Positions 8,489-16,932 of a stretch of DNA of 64,000 nt are shown here, one piece after another (position 1 is the first letter of the stretch; every line of letters starts with the position of its first letter). This stretch comes from Actinoplanes sp. NBC_00393 (GTDB lineage: Bacteria > Actinomycetota > Actinomycetes > Mycobacteriales > Micromonosporaceae): the NCBI RefSeq assembly GCF_036053395.1, contig NZ_CP107942.1, forward strand, positions 5,112,501 through 5,176,500. The letters are read 5' to 3'. Position numbers and translations under genes: made by a program. The notes under the pieces were generated by a model. The model was given only the letters and a program-made list of their open reading frames with translations, searched no databases and was not told the DNA's origin.

Positions 8489-9336
8489 CGTTTCTCGCTT
8501 TCGTCGCCCGTGCCAGGACGCGGGTCCGGGCACACGGGCCGCCGGAGGGCTAACCAGCTTTCCGCGAAACGCACCGCTTCGCGAACGGGGAAAAGACGAC
8601 TCGTCGCTGCGCCGACCATCCCTCGACGCGGGGAGCCGCACTTATCGGACGAGGCCTCATAGTCGGCGCCCAGGTCACCGAAATCATGATCACTGAGCCC
8701 GGTCGTTTCGTATCCTACCCACTCACGCCCCTTTTCGGTTCGAACCACGGCCGACAACTGCACGGCGGGTAAGTCCGTCAGGCGGGACTCCGCGAGGTGG
8801 AATACCGTGCATTTCTCGAACCCCACCCCGAGCAGGAGCACCTTCGCATCGGCATCCTCGAGCGCGGCCAGCGGCGAGCCGTCGCCGAGCAGGGATTCGA
8901 GATCGTGCCGGGCCATCAGCACCCCGGCCGCCGGGCCGACCGCCGCGAACGAGGTCAGCGGGTGTCCGCTTCGGACAGAATGCGGCCACGTCCGCACCCG
9001 TTCCGCGATCGCGCCCATCCCGGAACTCGGCGTCAGCTCCGGTTCGAATGCGGGCAGATGATCACGAATGGTGGCCCACCAGTCCGGCGGGACTGCCCAG
9101 TGTGACCAGCGCGCGGGATCTCGATTGTCCGGGGTCTGGGCCGGAACGACGATCGTCCCGCCCGGACCGACGGCGTCGAGCAGTGCCTGGACAACCGCGG
9201 TGGCCCCACCGCAAACCCAGCCGATCGCGCGAAGCGAACTGTGCACGAGCAGGATGTCATCACTCCGGACACCGAACGACGTGAATTCCCGCGTGAGTGA
9301 TTCACGTGTCCGCAGCGGCGCACCGGGTAACGTCAT
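8485..9336 (-). CDS. AAC(3) family N-acetyltransferase
   Basis: The 283-aa protein has the fold signatures of aminoglycoside 3-N-acetyltransferases: ILLVHSSLRAIG near residue 28, GPGGTIVVPAQT, and HPLTSFAAVG mid-protein. These enzymes transfer acetyl from acetyl-CoA to an amine. Its position at the head of the RiPP operon, overlapping the precursor by 4 nt, argues for a role in peptide modification or self-protection rather than simple drug resistance, which is inference. The ATG at 9336 is preceded by GGAAGGAGTCCAG on the coding strand, a strong ribosome-binding site. Confidence 0.8.
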   Translation of the reverse strand: MTLPGAPLRTRESLTREFTSFGVRSDDILLVHSSLRAIGWVCGGATAVVQALLDAVGPGGTIVVPAQTPDNRDPARWSHWAVPPDWWATIRDHLPAFEPELTPSSGMGAIAERVRTWPHSVRSGHPLTSFAAVGPAAGVLMARHDLESLLGDGSPLAALEDADAKVLLLGVGFEKCTVFHLAESRLTDLPAVQLSAVVRTEKGREWVGYETTGLSDHDFGDLGADYEASSDKCGSPRRGMVGAATSRLFPVREAVRFAESWLALRRPVCPDPRPGTGDESEKR

Positions 9337-9445
9337 CTGGACTCCTTCCGACGGGAGCGAGCCCGTCGCGGCACTTTACGGCGACACCCTTATCGTCGTT
9401 TCCGCGGCGAGTGTGGAACCCGCTTCTGCCGCCCTACCGCAGAAG

Positions 9446-9514
9446 TTGACGACTTTTGACGGATGGCCTTCCAATGGACTTCCGGCATCTGGCAAAACTT
9501 GACGGTAGTTGACG
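9446..9514. promoter_or_regulatory. Two phased TTGACG-N4-TTGACG direct-repeat pairs in a divergent promoter region
   Basis: TTGACG occurs at 9446, 9456, 9499 and 9509, making two identical TTGACG-N4-TTGACG elements. Within each pair the copies are 10 bp apart (one helical turn), and the pairs are 53 bp apart (about five turns), so all four boxes face the same side of the helix. The region lies between the acetyltransferase/RiPP operon (minus) and the NB-ARC/TPR gene (plus). This looks like a direct-repeat activator or repressor site, though single copies could also serve as -35 boxes. No regulator is identified. Confidence 0.5.
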
Positions 9515-9547
9515 TTCGGTTCCGACGAGCGGGGGCGGTTCGTGGCG

Positions 9548-12385
9548 ATGGCACCGCAGCCGGGCACTGTCACCGAAGGCCCTCTGGGTGATCTTCTGCA
9601 GGCGTTGCACGAGCTCCACCGGGCAGCCGGCAAACCGGGGGCTCGGCGCATCAGCGTGGCCATCCGTGACCGCGAGGACATGCGAGACACCGTCAGCCAC
9701 GAGACGATCAGCGCGATGCTGCGGGGCAGCGGTCTGCCCAAGTGGGTCAAAGTCGAATGCGTGGTACGGCAACTCGCCGAATGGTCGGTGACCGGCCACG
9801 ATCCCGATCATGAGGTCCGCCGGTTCCATCAACTGTGGCTCGCCGCCGATGACGGCCCCACCTCGGTGATCCCGGTCCACGTGCGCAACGACTTCGTCGT
9901 CACCCAACGACCCGCCGCTCCACCGCCGGCATCCACGGCGTCATCCGGCGCGATCCTGACCAATGTGCCCGCTCCGGCCCGGCATTTCACCGGTCGTCAG
10001 GAGTTGCTCGCCAAGATCAGAGCGGTGCTCACCGGTCAACACCGGATGCCGCTCTCCCTGGTGGGTCTTGGTGGTGTGGGAAAGACCCAGCTCGCCCTGC
10101 AGTACGTCAATCAGTGGGCGACCGAGTACGACCTGGTGTGGTGGGTGCCGGCCGAGGAGCCGTCACAGGCGATGGCCGCCCTGGCGGGGCTCGGCGATCA
10201 ACTGGGCATCAGTCCCTCGAATGACATGCGGCAGACTGTCCGCGATCTGCTGACCGCGCTCGAGGAGAGCGCGTTGCGCTGGCTGCTGATCTACGACAAC
10301 GCCGATCAGCCGTCGGATCTCAGCGCGCTCCTCCCCGCGGCCGGCGGACATGTGGTGGTCACGTCGCGAAACTACGCCTGGGCCTCGGCGACCGGAACCC
10401 CGTTCAGCGTCGGCGTCTTCACCCGGGCCGAGAGCATCGCCTTCATGCGCGAGTGGGGCGTCACAGCACCCGCTGACGACTGCGACACGCTGGCCGAGCG
10501 ACTCGGCGATCTCCCTCTCGCGGTCGACCAGGTCTGCGCGATGCAGACCACCACGGGCATGCCGCTGGCCGAGTACCTGCGGTTGTTCGCGGAGCACCTG
10601 GACGAACTGCTCGCGGCAGGGCTGCGGCCGGGGTCACGGACCACGACCGTGGCGACGTTCGTCAAGGTCGCCGCCGGCCGGCTCCGCTCGGAATCGGTCG
10701 CAGCGGCCCAGTTGCTGGAGCTGTTGGCGTTCATGGCGCCCTCCCCGGTACCGATCTACCTGTTGCACTCCGGCCGGGGCGCCGAGGTCACCCCGCCACT
10801 GGGCCGGGCCCTCTACCGCACGCCGGAGCTGACCAAACTGGCGCTGCTGCTGGGCCGGTACGGGCTGGTGAGTACCGACGGTCAGCAACTCCAGATGCAC
10901 CGGCTGGTTCAGGTCATGGTGCGGGAGAGTCTCAGCGAGCCGGACGCCGGCATCCGCCGCCTCGACGTACACCGGCTGCTGGCCGTCGCCAATCCCGGCA
11001 AACCCGACGACTCGCGGACCTGGCCCCAGCATGCCGACATCGGTCCTCACCTCGTCACCTCGGGCGCACACCTCTCCACCGAGATCGCGGCCCGCGTGGC
11101 CGTGCTCGATCAGATCCGGTACCTGGAGCGGATCGGCGACTTCGAGGCGTCCGCCCGGCTGGGACGCGCGGCGGTCGATGCCTGGCAGGCCGACGAGGTA
11201 ACGGGTGGACTCGGACCTGAACACGAACTGACGATCCGCGCCACCCGCCATCTCGCCAACGCGCTGCGCTCGCTCGGCTCGTACGACGAGTCCCACCGGA
11301 TGATCGTGGATCTGCTGAACCTGCTGCGGACCGGCGAGGCGTACGGCCCTGATCACCCGGACACCCTGGCCACGGCCGGTGTGCTGGCGTTCTATCTGCG
11401 GTTCGCGGGAGATTACCGGGAGGCACTCCGGGAGGACCAGCGAAGGGTCGAGGTCCTGCGCCGGCTGCACGGGTCCGAGGACACCCGCGCCACCGACGCG
11501 CTCGGCAACCTTGCGATCAACCTCCGGCTGCTCGGTGATCCGGCGGAGGCTCACCGCATCGACACGGCCCTGGTCGAGACCCTCAGCCGGCTCATCGGGC
11601 CGGACAACGAGCGGACTCGCGTGGCCGTCCGCAACCAGGTTTGGGATCTGCTCGGGCTCGCCCGATTCGAGGAGGCTGTCGACACTCAGCGGCGGAACAT
11701 GACGCGGCACAACGTCAGCGACATCGCGCTGGCCCAGCGAGCAGTCGCCGTCGGGCTGCGCAAGATGGGGCGCCTGCACGAGGCGCTGGAGATCGCCGCC
11801 GACAACTACCGAACTTGTCAGAGCCGGTACGGGCCGGATCACCACCTGACCCTGGCGTCGATCATGACCTATGCGAACACACTGCGGACAGTAGGCGACG
11901 CGGTGGGGGCGCGGCGCCTGATGACCGAGGTGCTCGACCGGTATCGGCGGCTCTTCCGGGCGCAGAACCCGCTCACCCTGGCCGCCTCGACGAATCTGGC
12001 TGTCGTGCTGCGGGCGCTGGGCCAGCGGCGGGACGCGTACCACATCGATGAGCTGACGCACGAGCAGACACTGCACAAGCTGGGGCCGGATCACCCGCAC
12101 ACCCTGGTCACCGCCATCGGGCTCGCCACCGACCTGGCACATCACCACCTGCGCAAGGACGCCGTCGAGCTCGGCGCCGCGACCCTGGAACACTTGCGAC
12201 GGGTACGCGGCGACGAGCATCCGGAAACGTGGGTGTGCGCCGCGAACCTGGCGCTCGACCGGGACACCTCGAGGCGGGAAGCCATCGACCGGCTCTCCGC
12301 GCTGCTGGGAATCGATCATCCCGACGTGGCGGCCGCGGTCGCCGGTAAACGGCTGGAATGTGACATCGAGCCGCCGCCCACGTGA
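9548..12385 (+). CDS. HTH / NB-ARC / TPR (STAND-type) protein
   Basis: The protein has 945 aa. Residues 1-75 look like an actinobacterial helix-turn-helix-like region (DLLQALHELHRAAG, then SHETISAMLRGSGLPKW). An NB-ARC NTPase follows, with Walker A GLGGVGKT at 173-180 and Walker B WLLIYDNAD near 245-253. From about residue 505 there are TPR-like repeats (GPDHPDTLATAGVLAFYLR and similar). It resembles the C-terminal two thirds of the FxsT-like protein at 1487-5401 and may share ancestry. ATG 9548 is preferred because GGGGGCGG ends 9 bases upstream; GTG 9542 and TTG 9509 are in-frame alternatives, and the latter would overlap a repeat box. It probably acts as a signal-responsive switch; the ligand is unknown. 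Confidence 0.8.
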   Translation: MAPQPGTVTEGPLGDLLQALHELHRAAGKPGARRISVAIRDREDMRDTVSHETISAMLRGSGLPKWVKVECVVRQLAEWSVTGHDPDHEVRRFHQLWLAADDGPTSVIPVHVRNDFVVTQRPAAPPPASTASSGAILTNVPAPARHFTGRQELLAKIRAVLTGQHRMPLSLVGLGGVGKTQLALQYVNQWATEYDLVWWVPAEEPSQAMAALAGLGDQLGISPSNDMRQTVRDLLTALEESALRWLLIYDNADQPSDLSALLPAAGGHVVVTSRNYAWASATGTPFSVGVFTRAESIAFMREWGVTAPADDCDTLAERLGDLPLAVDQVCAMQTTTGMPLAEYLRLFAEHLDELLAAGLRPGSRTTTVATFVKVAAGRLRSESVAAAQLLELLAFMAPSPVPIYLLHSGRGAEVTPPLGRALYRTPELTKLALLLGRYGLVSTDGQQLQMHRLVQVMVRESLSEPDAGIRRLDVHRLLAVANPGKPDDSRTWPQHADIGPHLVTSGAHLSTEIAARVAVLDQIRYLERIGDFEASARLGRAAVDAWQADEVTGGLGPEHELTIRATRHLANALRSLGSYDESHRMIVDLLNLLRTGEAYGPDHPDTLATAGVLAFYLRFAGDYREALREDQRRVEVLRRLHGSEDTRATDALGNLAINLRLLGDPAEAHRIDTALVETLSRLIGPDNERTRVAVRNQVWDLLGLARFEEAVDTQRRNMTRHNVSDIALAQRAVAVGLRKMGRLHEALEIAADNYRTCQSRYGPDHHLTLASIMTYANTLRTVGDAVGARRLMTEVLDRYRRLFRAQNPLTLAASTNLAVVLRALGQRRDAYHIDELTHEQTLHKLGPDHPHTLVTAIGLATDLAHHHLRKDAVELGAATLEHLRRVRGDEHPETWVCAANLALDRDTSRREAIDRLSALLGIDHPDVAAAVAGKRLECDIEPPPT

Positions 12386-12400
12386 GGATCGGCGCAGATC

Positions 12401-13234
12401 TCAGTCCAGACGGAATTGATCCGCAGCGGCGAGAGCGGCGACCTGCCGTACGGTGAACGGCACTTCGACCAACGGCCGGTAGGCCGGGTCGTCGCTGACG
12501 CCGCCCCGCCCCTGCGCCACGATGACCACTGTGCCGTCCCCGTGCCGGTACGCGGCCCACTGGTCGATCCGGTCGTCCTGCTGGGGTTTGACCACCACGC
12601 CGACCCGTTTCCCGGCGACCTTCTCGATCTGACAGGTGCCGTCCATCCCCCAGAACGTCTTGGCCAGCTCGCACGGCTCGATCGGCAGCACGTTGCCCGG
12701 ACCGTACACCTCGGCCAGCAGCCGGCCGGTCCCGCCGTCCTTGCTGAGCGCCGCGATGGCCGAGTACGCCCCGAAGTTCTCCTCGACGGTCGCCTGGTGG
12801 CTGCGCAGCGGCAGCCCGTCCGGCGTCTGCCCGGCCGGCTTCGTGTAGCCCTCGGGGACCACCGCCAGCAGCTCGTCCAGCAGCAGCTTGCCCTTCTCGA
12901 AATGCTCGCCGCTGTCGTAGGTGGCGTCCCCGCCGGCCTCCGGCGGCCACGACGGCTTGGTGTCGTCGGGCTCCGGAACCGGATGGTCCGTCGGCGCCGG
13001 GGCCGGCGCCCCGGCCGGGAAGGTGCCCGGACCGCCGAGCAGGTTCTGTCCCGGGATGACGGCGGCCGCGGTGATCGCCGCGATCGCGACGGCGGCGGCG
13101 GTGCCGGCCAGCAGGTTGCGGCGGACCGCGACCCGTTTCGCGGTGGCCAGCGCGGCCGCGGAGCCCATCGGTGGCGGCTCGGACTCCCGGGTCATGGTGG
13201 TGCGCAACGCGTCGCGCAGCTCGTTCTCGTCCAC
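12401..13234 (-). CDS. Membrane protein paired with SigE-family sigma factor (putative anti-sigma)
   Basis: This 277-aa protein has a short cytoplasmic N-terminus (DENELRDALRTTMTRESEPPPM), one transmembrane segment around residues 38-62 (LLAGTAAAVAIAAITAAAVIP), a Pro/Ala/Asp linker and an extracytoplasmic domain of about 175 residues. It directly follows a SigE-family sigma gene (10 bp gap), a common layout for an anti-sigma or sensor. No zinc-binding ZAS motif is visible at the N-terminus, so the anti-sigma role rests on context. The extracytoplasmic domain is not recognised. Confidence 0.6.
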   Translation of the reverse strand: MDENELRDALRTTMTRESEPPPMGSAAALATAKRVAVRRNLLAGTAAAVAIAAITAAAVIPGQNLLGGPGTFPAGAPAPAPTDHPVPEPDDTKPSWPPEAGGDATYDSGEHFEKGKLLLDELLAVVPEGYTKPAGQTPDGLPLRSHQATVEENFGAYSAIAALSKDGGTGRLLAEVYGPGNVLPIEPCELAKTFWGMDGTCQIEKVAGKRVGVVVKPQQDDRIDQWAAYRHGDGTVVIVAQGRGGVSDDPAYRPLVEVPFTVRQVAALAAADQFRLD

Positions 13235-13244
13235 GGCGTTCCTC

Positions 13245-13739
13245 TCACTCGGCGGTGGCGGGCTGGGCGATCAGGGCGCGCAGGGCCTCCAGCCCGCGCG
13301 CCGCCTGACTTTTGACCGTCCCGGGTGAGCAGCCGAGGGCCGCTGCGGTCTCCTCCACACTGAGGTCCTGCCAGTAGCGCAGGACCAGCACCGCCCGCTG
13401 CCGGGCCGGCACCCGGGCGAGCGCGGTCAGCAGCATCACCCGGTCGTCCGGTGCGGTGTCGGCGGCCGGCGTCTCGGCTGTGGTCTCGTGTGGACGTTCC
13501 CGCCGCCACCAACCCCACCGGCTCTCGTCGATGAAGGTGTGGATCAGCACCTTGCGCACGTACGGATCCAGCGACTCGTGCCGCTGCACCCTGTTCCAGC
13601 GCAGGTAGAGCCGGGTGAACGCGGTCTGCACCAGGTCCTCGGCGCGGTGCCAGTCACCGCAGAGCAGGAAGGCCGTCGCCCGCATCGACGACGACCGGGC
13701 CGCGAAATACTCGGCGAACGCCTCGTCGCGGTTGCTCAC
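13245..13739 (-). CDS. SigE family (ECF-type) RNA polymerase sigma factor
   Basis: This 164-aa protein contains both ECF sigma domains: region 2 (AFLLCGDWHRAEDLVQTAF) and region 4 (LPAR-like VPARQRAVLVLRYW, then SVEETAAALGCSPGTVKSQAARG helix-turn-helix). It belongs to the SigE family abundant in Actinoplanes and Streptomyces. The GTG start at 13739 is the first start in the frame. It is followed by the membrane partner at 12401-13234. Target promoters are unknown. Confidence 0.88.
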   Translation of the reverse strand: MSNRDEAFAEYFAARSSSMRATAFLLCGDWHRAEDLVQTAFTRLYLRWNRVQRHESLDPYVRKVLIHTFIDESRWGWWRRERPHETTAETPAADTAPDDRVMLLTALARVPARQRAVLVLRYWQDLSVEETAAALGCSPGTVKSQAARGLEALRALIAQPATAE

Positions 13740-13800
13740 GCTGGTCTCCCATCCCGTCAGGTCGCGGTATACACGAGCCGAGCGGGCGCGGGGGTTGCAC

Positions 13801-13831
13801 GGGAGGCCGGAAAACTTTCCCCCGGCCTCCC
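13801..13831 (-). terminator. Hairpin downstream of the TAXI-TRAP operon
   Basis: GGGAGGCCGG (13801-13810) pairs perfectly with CCGGCCTCCC (13822-13831) around an 11-nt loop. It lies just past the stop of the solute-binding gene on the minus strand and before the sigma gene. There is no T-run, so it is a candidate GC-hairpin terminator. Confidence 0.5.
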
Positions 13832-13842
13832 GGCGATCGTTG

Positions 13843-14844
13843 CTACTGCGGTGCGCCCAGGTCGTCCAGGGCCTTGGCGGCGCCGCGCTGGACCGGCACC
13901 GGATCGGTCTGGCGGGCGGTCTGCACGTTGATCTCCTTGGCCGCGGCGTTGGCCTGTTCCAGCTGCGCCTTGCGGTCGAAGAGCGTCTTGGTGAGCGAGC
14001 ACGCCACGTTCGCGTCGAGATCGTCGCGGACCAGCAGGTAGTTCGGCACCACGATGGTCTTCACGTCCGCGGCGGTCTTGTACGCAGTCGCCGGGATACT
14101 GCCCTCCTCGTACACCTCATTGATCTTCTGCATCTCGGGCAGCAACGGCGTGATGTCGAGGAACTCGACCTGATCCTTCTGGGTGGTCAGCAGGTCGGTG
14201 ATGCCCGGCGTGGGCAGTCCGCCGGACCAGAACAGCGCGTCGATCGTGCCGTCCTTCATCCCGTCGACGGTCTTGGTGAGGTCCAGCTTCTGGGCCTGCA
14301 CGTCGGACTCCGGCTTCAGGCCGGCCGCGGTCAGCAGCCGGTTGGCGATCACCTCGGTGCCGGACTTGGGCGAGCCGGTGGAGACCCGCTTGCCCTTCAT
14401 GCCGGCGACGTCCTTGATCCCGGACGCCTTGCGGACGATCACCTGGGTGTAGTTGGTGTGGATCCGGGCCAGCGCGGCGATCTTCTGCTTCTCGGTGAAG
14501 CTGCCGGTGCCGTTCACCGCGTCCGCCGCCGTGTCGGCCAGCGAGAACGCCACGTCGTACGTGCCGGCGACCAGTTGCTGGATGTTCTGCACCGAGGCGC
14601 CGGTCTCGGCGGCGGTGGCCTGCAGGTTGCCGCCGGCCGCGTTGATCTGCTCGGCGTACGCGTTGCCGAGCGCGAAGTAGACCCCGGTGGCGTTGCCGGT
14701 CGCGATGCCGATCCGGGTGGCCTGGCCGACTTCGCAGGTGACGTCGCCGCCGGTGTCGCTCGTGGCGCTGTCCTGCCGGCCGCCGCACGCCGCGGTGGCC
14801 ACCGCCAGCGAGCCGACCAGCGCGATACCCAATATCTTCTTCAT
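13843..14844 (-). CDS. TAXI family TRAP transporter solute-binding lipoprotein
   Basis: This 333-aa secreted protein has a lipoprotein signal (hydrophobic stretch ending VATAACGG, lipobox Cys at residue 20). The mature part begins with the TAXI signature IGIATGNATGVYFALGNAYAEQIN and contains NIQQLVAGTYDVAFSLADTA and GKRVSTGSPKSGTEVIANRLL. TAXI proteins deliver organic acids or amino acids such as glutamate to a TRAP permease; the substrate here cannot be told from sequence. Its start overlaps the stop of the permease gene by 4 nt, so the two form one operon with the permease first. Confidence 0.9.
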   Translation of the reverse strand: MKKILGIALVGSLAVATAACGGRQDSATSDTGGDVTCEVGQATRIGIATGNATGVYFALGNAYAEQINAAGGNLQATAAETGASVQNIQQLVAGTYDVAFSLADTAADAVNGTGSFTEKQKIAALARIHTNYTQVIVRKASGIKDVAGMKGKRVSTGSPKSGTEVIANRLLTAAGLKPESDVQAQKLDLTKTVDGMKDGTIDALFWSGGLPTPGITDLLTTQKDQVEFLDITPLLPEMQKINEVYEEGSIPATAYKTAADVKTIVVPNYLLVRDDLDANVACSLTKTLFDRKAQLEQANAAAKEINVQTARQTDPVPVQRGAAKALDDLGAPQ

Positions 14845-16859
14845 ACTTCCTCCGGGGAACGAGTTGGTGCGAGGGCTAACTCATCCATGGGGGGACGTTT
14901 CACTGCCGCGAACAGCACTGCCACCAGCAGCGCTGCGACGCCGGCGCCGACCGCGATCGGCTCGAGGTAGAGCAGCAGGAGCCCGGCGATCCCGGCGAGG
15001 ACCCGGCTCACCGTGCCGGCCGGGCCGACACCCGGCACCCACGCGCCGGTCGCCACGGCCAGGCCGGCCACCGCTAGGGCGGCCGCGGCGGTGGTCCAGA
15101 GAATGCCCAGGAACGGACCACGGGCGAGTAGGTACTCGCCGTTGTCGGTGAGCACGAACGCGATCGGGGCGAGGAAGGCCGGCAACGCATACTTGAGCGC
15201 CTGCCACATGGTCGGGATCGCCCGGCCGCCGGTGATCGCGCTCGCGCCCACCGCGGCCAGGGCGGTCGGCGGGGTGACCTCGGAGAGCACCGAGTAGTAG
15301 AAGACGAACATCGCGGCGGCCGGCGCCGGCACGCCCAGGGTGAGCAGGGCCGGACCGATGATCACCCAGCCGATGATGAAACTGGCGGTGACCGGCACCG
15401 CCAGGCCGAGCAGGGCCAGCGCGAACGCCGCCAGCACCACGGTCAGCGCCAGCACCACCGTCGGGTTGTCGCTGATCGCCTGCGCGCCGTTGACCAGCAG
15501 GGAGGCGAGCTGCGCGCCGAGACCGGTCTTCGTGGTGGTCGCGGTGATGATGCCGGCGGCGGCACAGACCGCGACGACCGGCAGGACCCCACGGACACCC
15601 GCCGACAACGCCGTGAAGATCCGTTGCGGGGTCATCCAATGCTGCCGGTCCAGGAAGGACAGCAACCCGGCCAGGATGGTCGCGTACACCACCGCGCGGG
15701 TGGCGGACTCGCCGAGCGCGAGCAGCACGACGATCACCACGAGCGACGAGAAGTGGTAGCCGAACCGGGCCAGCAGCCGCCACGCGCTGGTCTGCGGCGC
15801 GTCGATCGCGCGGACGCCGAACCGGCGCACGTCGATCTCCACCGCGAGCAGGATGCCCAGGTAGTAGAGGACGGTCGGGATCATCGCCCAGCCGAGGACG
15901 GTCAGGTAGGAGACGTTCAGGTACTCGGCGACGATGAACGCGGCGGCGCCGAGCGTGGGCGGCGACAGGATCGCGCCGACGCCGGCCGCGGCCAGCATTC
16001 CGCCGGCCTGCTCCCGCGGGTACCCGGCTTTGCGCAGCATCGGCCAGGTCACCGCGCCGACGCTGACCGCGGTGGCCGTACCCGATCCGGAGACCGTGCC
16101 CAGCAGGAAGCCGGCGGCGACCGCGGTGCGGCCGGCCGCGCTGCGCGACTTGCGGAAGGCGGCGACCGAGAGGTCGACGAAGAACCGGCTGGCGCCGGAG
16201 AGGTCCAGCACGGCGCCATAGATGGTGAAGAGAACGATGTACGTGGCCGCGACGTCCAGCGGCGTGCCGTAGAACCCGCTGCCCGAGTTGTAGAGGGCGT
16301 CGACGATCTGCGCGAAGTCGAGTCCGGCGTGCGCGACCGGCAGGTGCTGGGGCAGCAGGCCGCCGTAGTAGCCGTACGCCAGGAAGGCCAGACACACGAT
16401 CGGCAGCGCCCACCCGGTGGTCCGCCGGCACGCCTCGATCACCAGGACCAGCAGCACCGCACCGAAGATGACGTCGATCGGCTCGAGCAGGCCCTGCCGG
16501 TTCAGGAAGGCGTTGTAGCCACCGTCGAACGGATTCAGCGGATAAAGACAGACCAGCAGAGCGACGGCAGCCATGATCCAGTCGCCCACGCTGGGCACGT
16601 CCCGGCCTTTACCGACCCCCGATTTGTACGCGAGAAACACCAGAGGCAGCGTCCCGGCCAGAAAAATGATCAGGTAGTACTGACTGCCCTGGGCGAGCGG
16701 CCGGAACACCTGCCAGAGGACCAGCAGCGCGACCCCGAACGCAATGATCGACACGAATGCGCCGATCCGGCCGGTCAATTGCCTGGCCGGCCGCTCCTCC
16801 TCGTCGTAGTGCACCGCTGCCGGCTCGGCTGGCTCACCGGCAGATCGATCTTCGCCCAT
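14841..16859 (-). CDS. TRAP transporter fused permease (DctQ+DctM, 4TM/12TM type)
   Basis: This 672-aa integral membrane protein has at least 16 hydrophobic segments. The N-terminal quarter corresponds to the small DctQ-like subunit and the rest to the large DctM-like subunit, with the characteristic GTVSGSGTATAVSVGAVTWP and VGAILSPPTLGAAAFIVAEY segments. The fused architecture is typical of TAXI systems, which use an ion gradient rather than ATP. ATG 16859 is the start; the upstream 73 bp to the chemoreceptor stop carries no other gene. It is coupled to the TAXI binding protein downstream. Confidence 0.92.
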   Translation of the reverse strand: MGEDRSAGEPAEPAAVHYDEEERPARQLTGRIGAFVSIIAFGVALLVLWQVFRPLAQGSQYYLIIFLAGTLPLVFLAYKSGVGKGRDVPSVGDWIMAAVALLVCLYPLNPFDGGYNAFLNRQGLLEPIDVIFGAVLLVLVIEACRRTTGWALPIVCLAFLAYGYYGGLLPQHLPVAHAGLDFAQIVDALYNSGSGFYGTPLDVAATYIVLFTIYGAVLDLSGASRFFVDLSVAAFRKSRSAAGRTAVAAGFLLGTVSGSGTATAVSVGAVTWPMLRKAGYPREQAGGMLAAAGVGAILSPPTLGAAAFIVAEYLNVSYLTVLGWAMIPTVLYYLGILLAVEIDVRRFGVRAIDAPQTSAWRLLARFGYHFSSLVVIVVLLALGESATRAVVYATILAGLLSFLDRQHWMTPQRIFTALSAGVRGVLPVVAVCAAAGIITATTTKTGLGAQLASLLVNGAQAISDNPTVVLALTVVLAAFALALLGLAVPVTASFIIGWVIIGPALLTLGVPAPAAAMFVFYYSVLSEVTPPTALAAVGASAITGGRAIPTMWQALKYALPAFLAPIAFVLTDNGEYLLARGPFLGILWTTAAAALAVAGLAVATGAWVPGVGPAGTVSRVLAGIAGLLLLYLEPIAVGAGVAALLVAVLFAAVKRPPMDELALAPTRSPEEV

Positions 16860-16932
16860 GGACCGGACATTAGTCCCCGCCGCCGGTTTCCCACTACTAC
16901 AGAATTTCTATAGAGAAATCCGATCGTGATCC

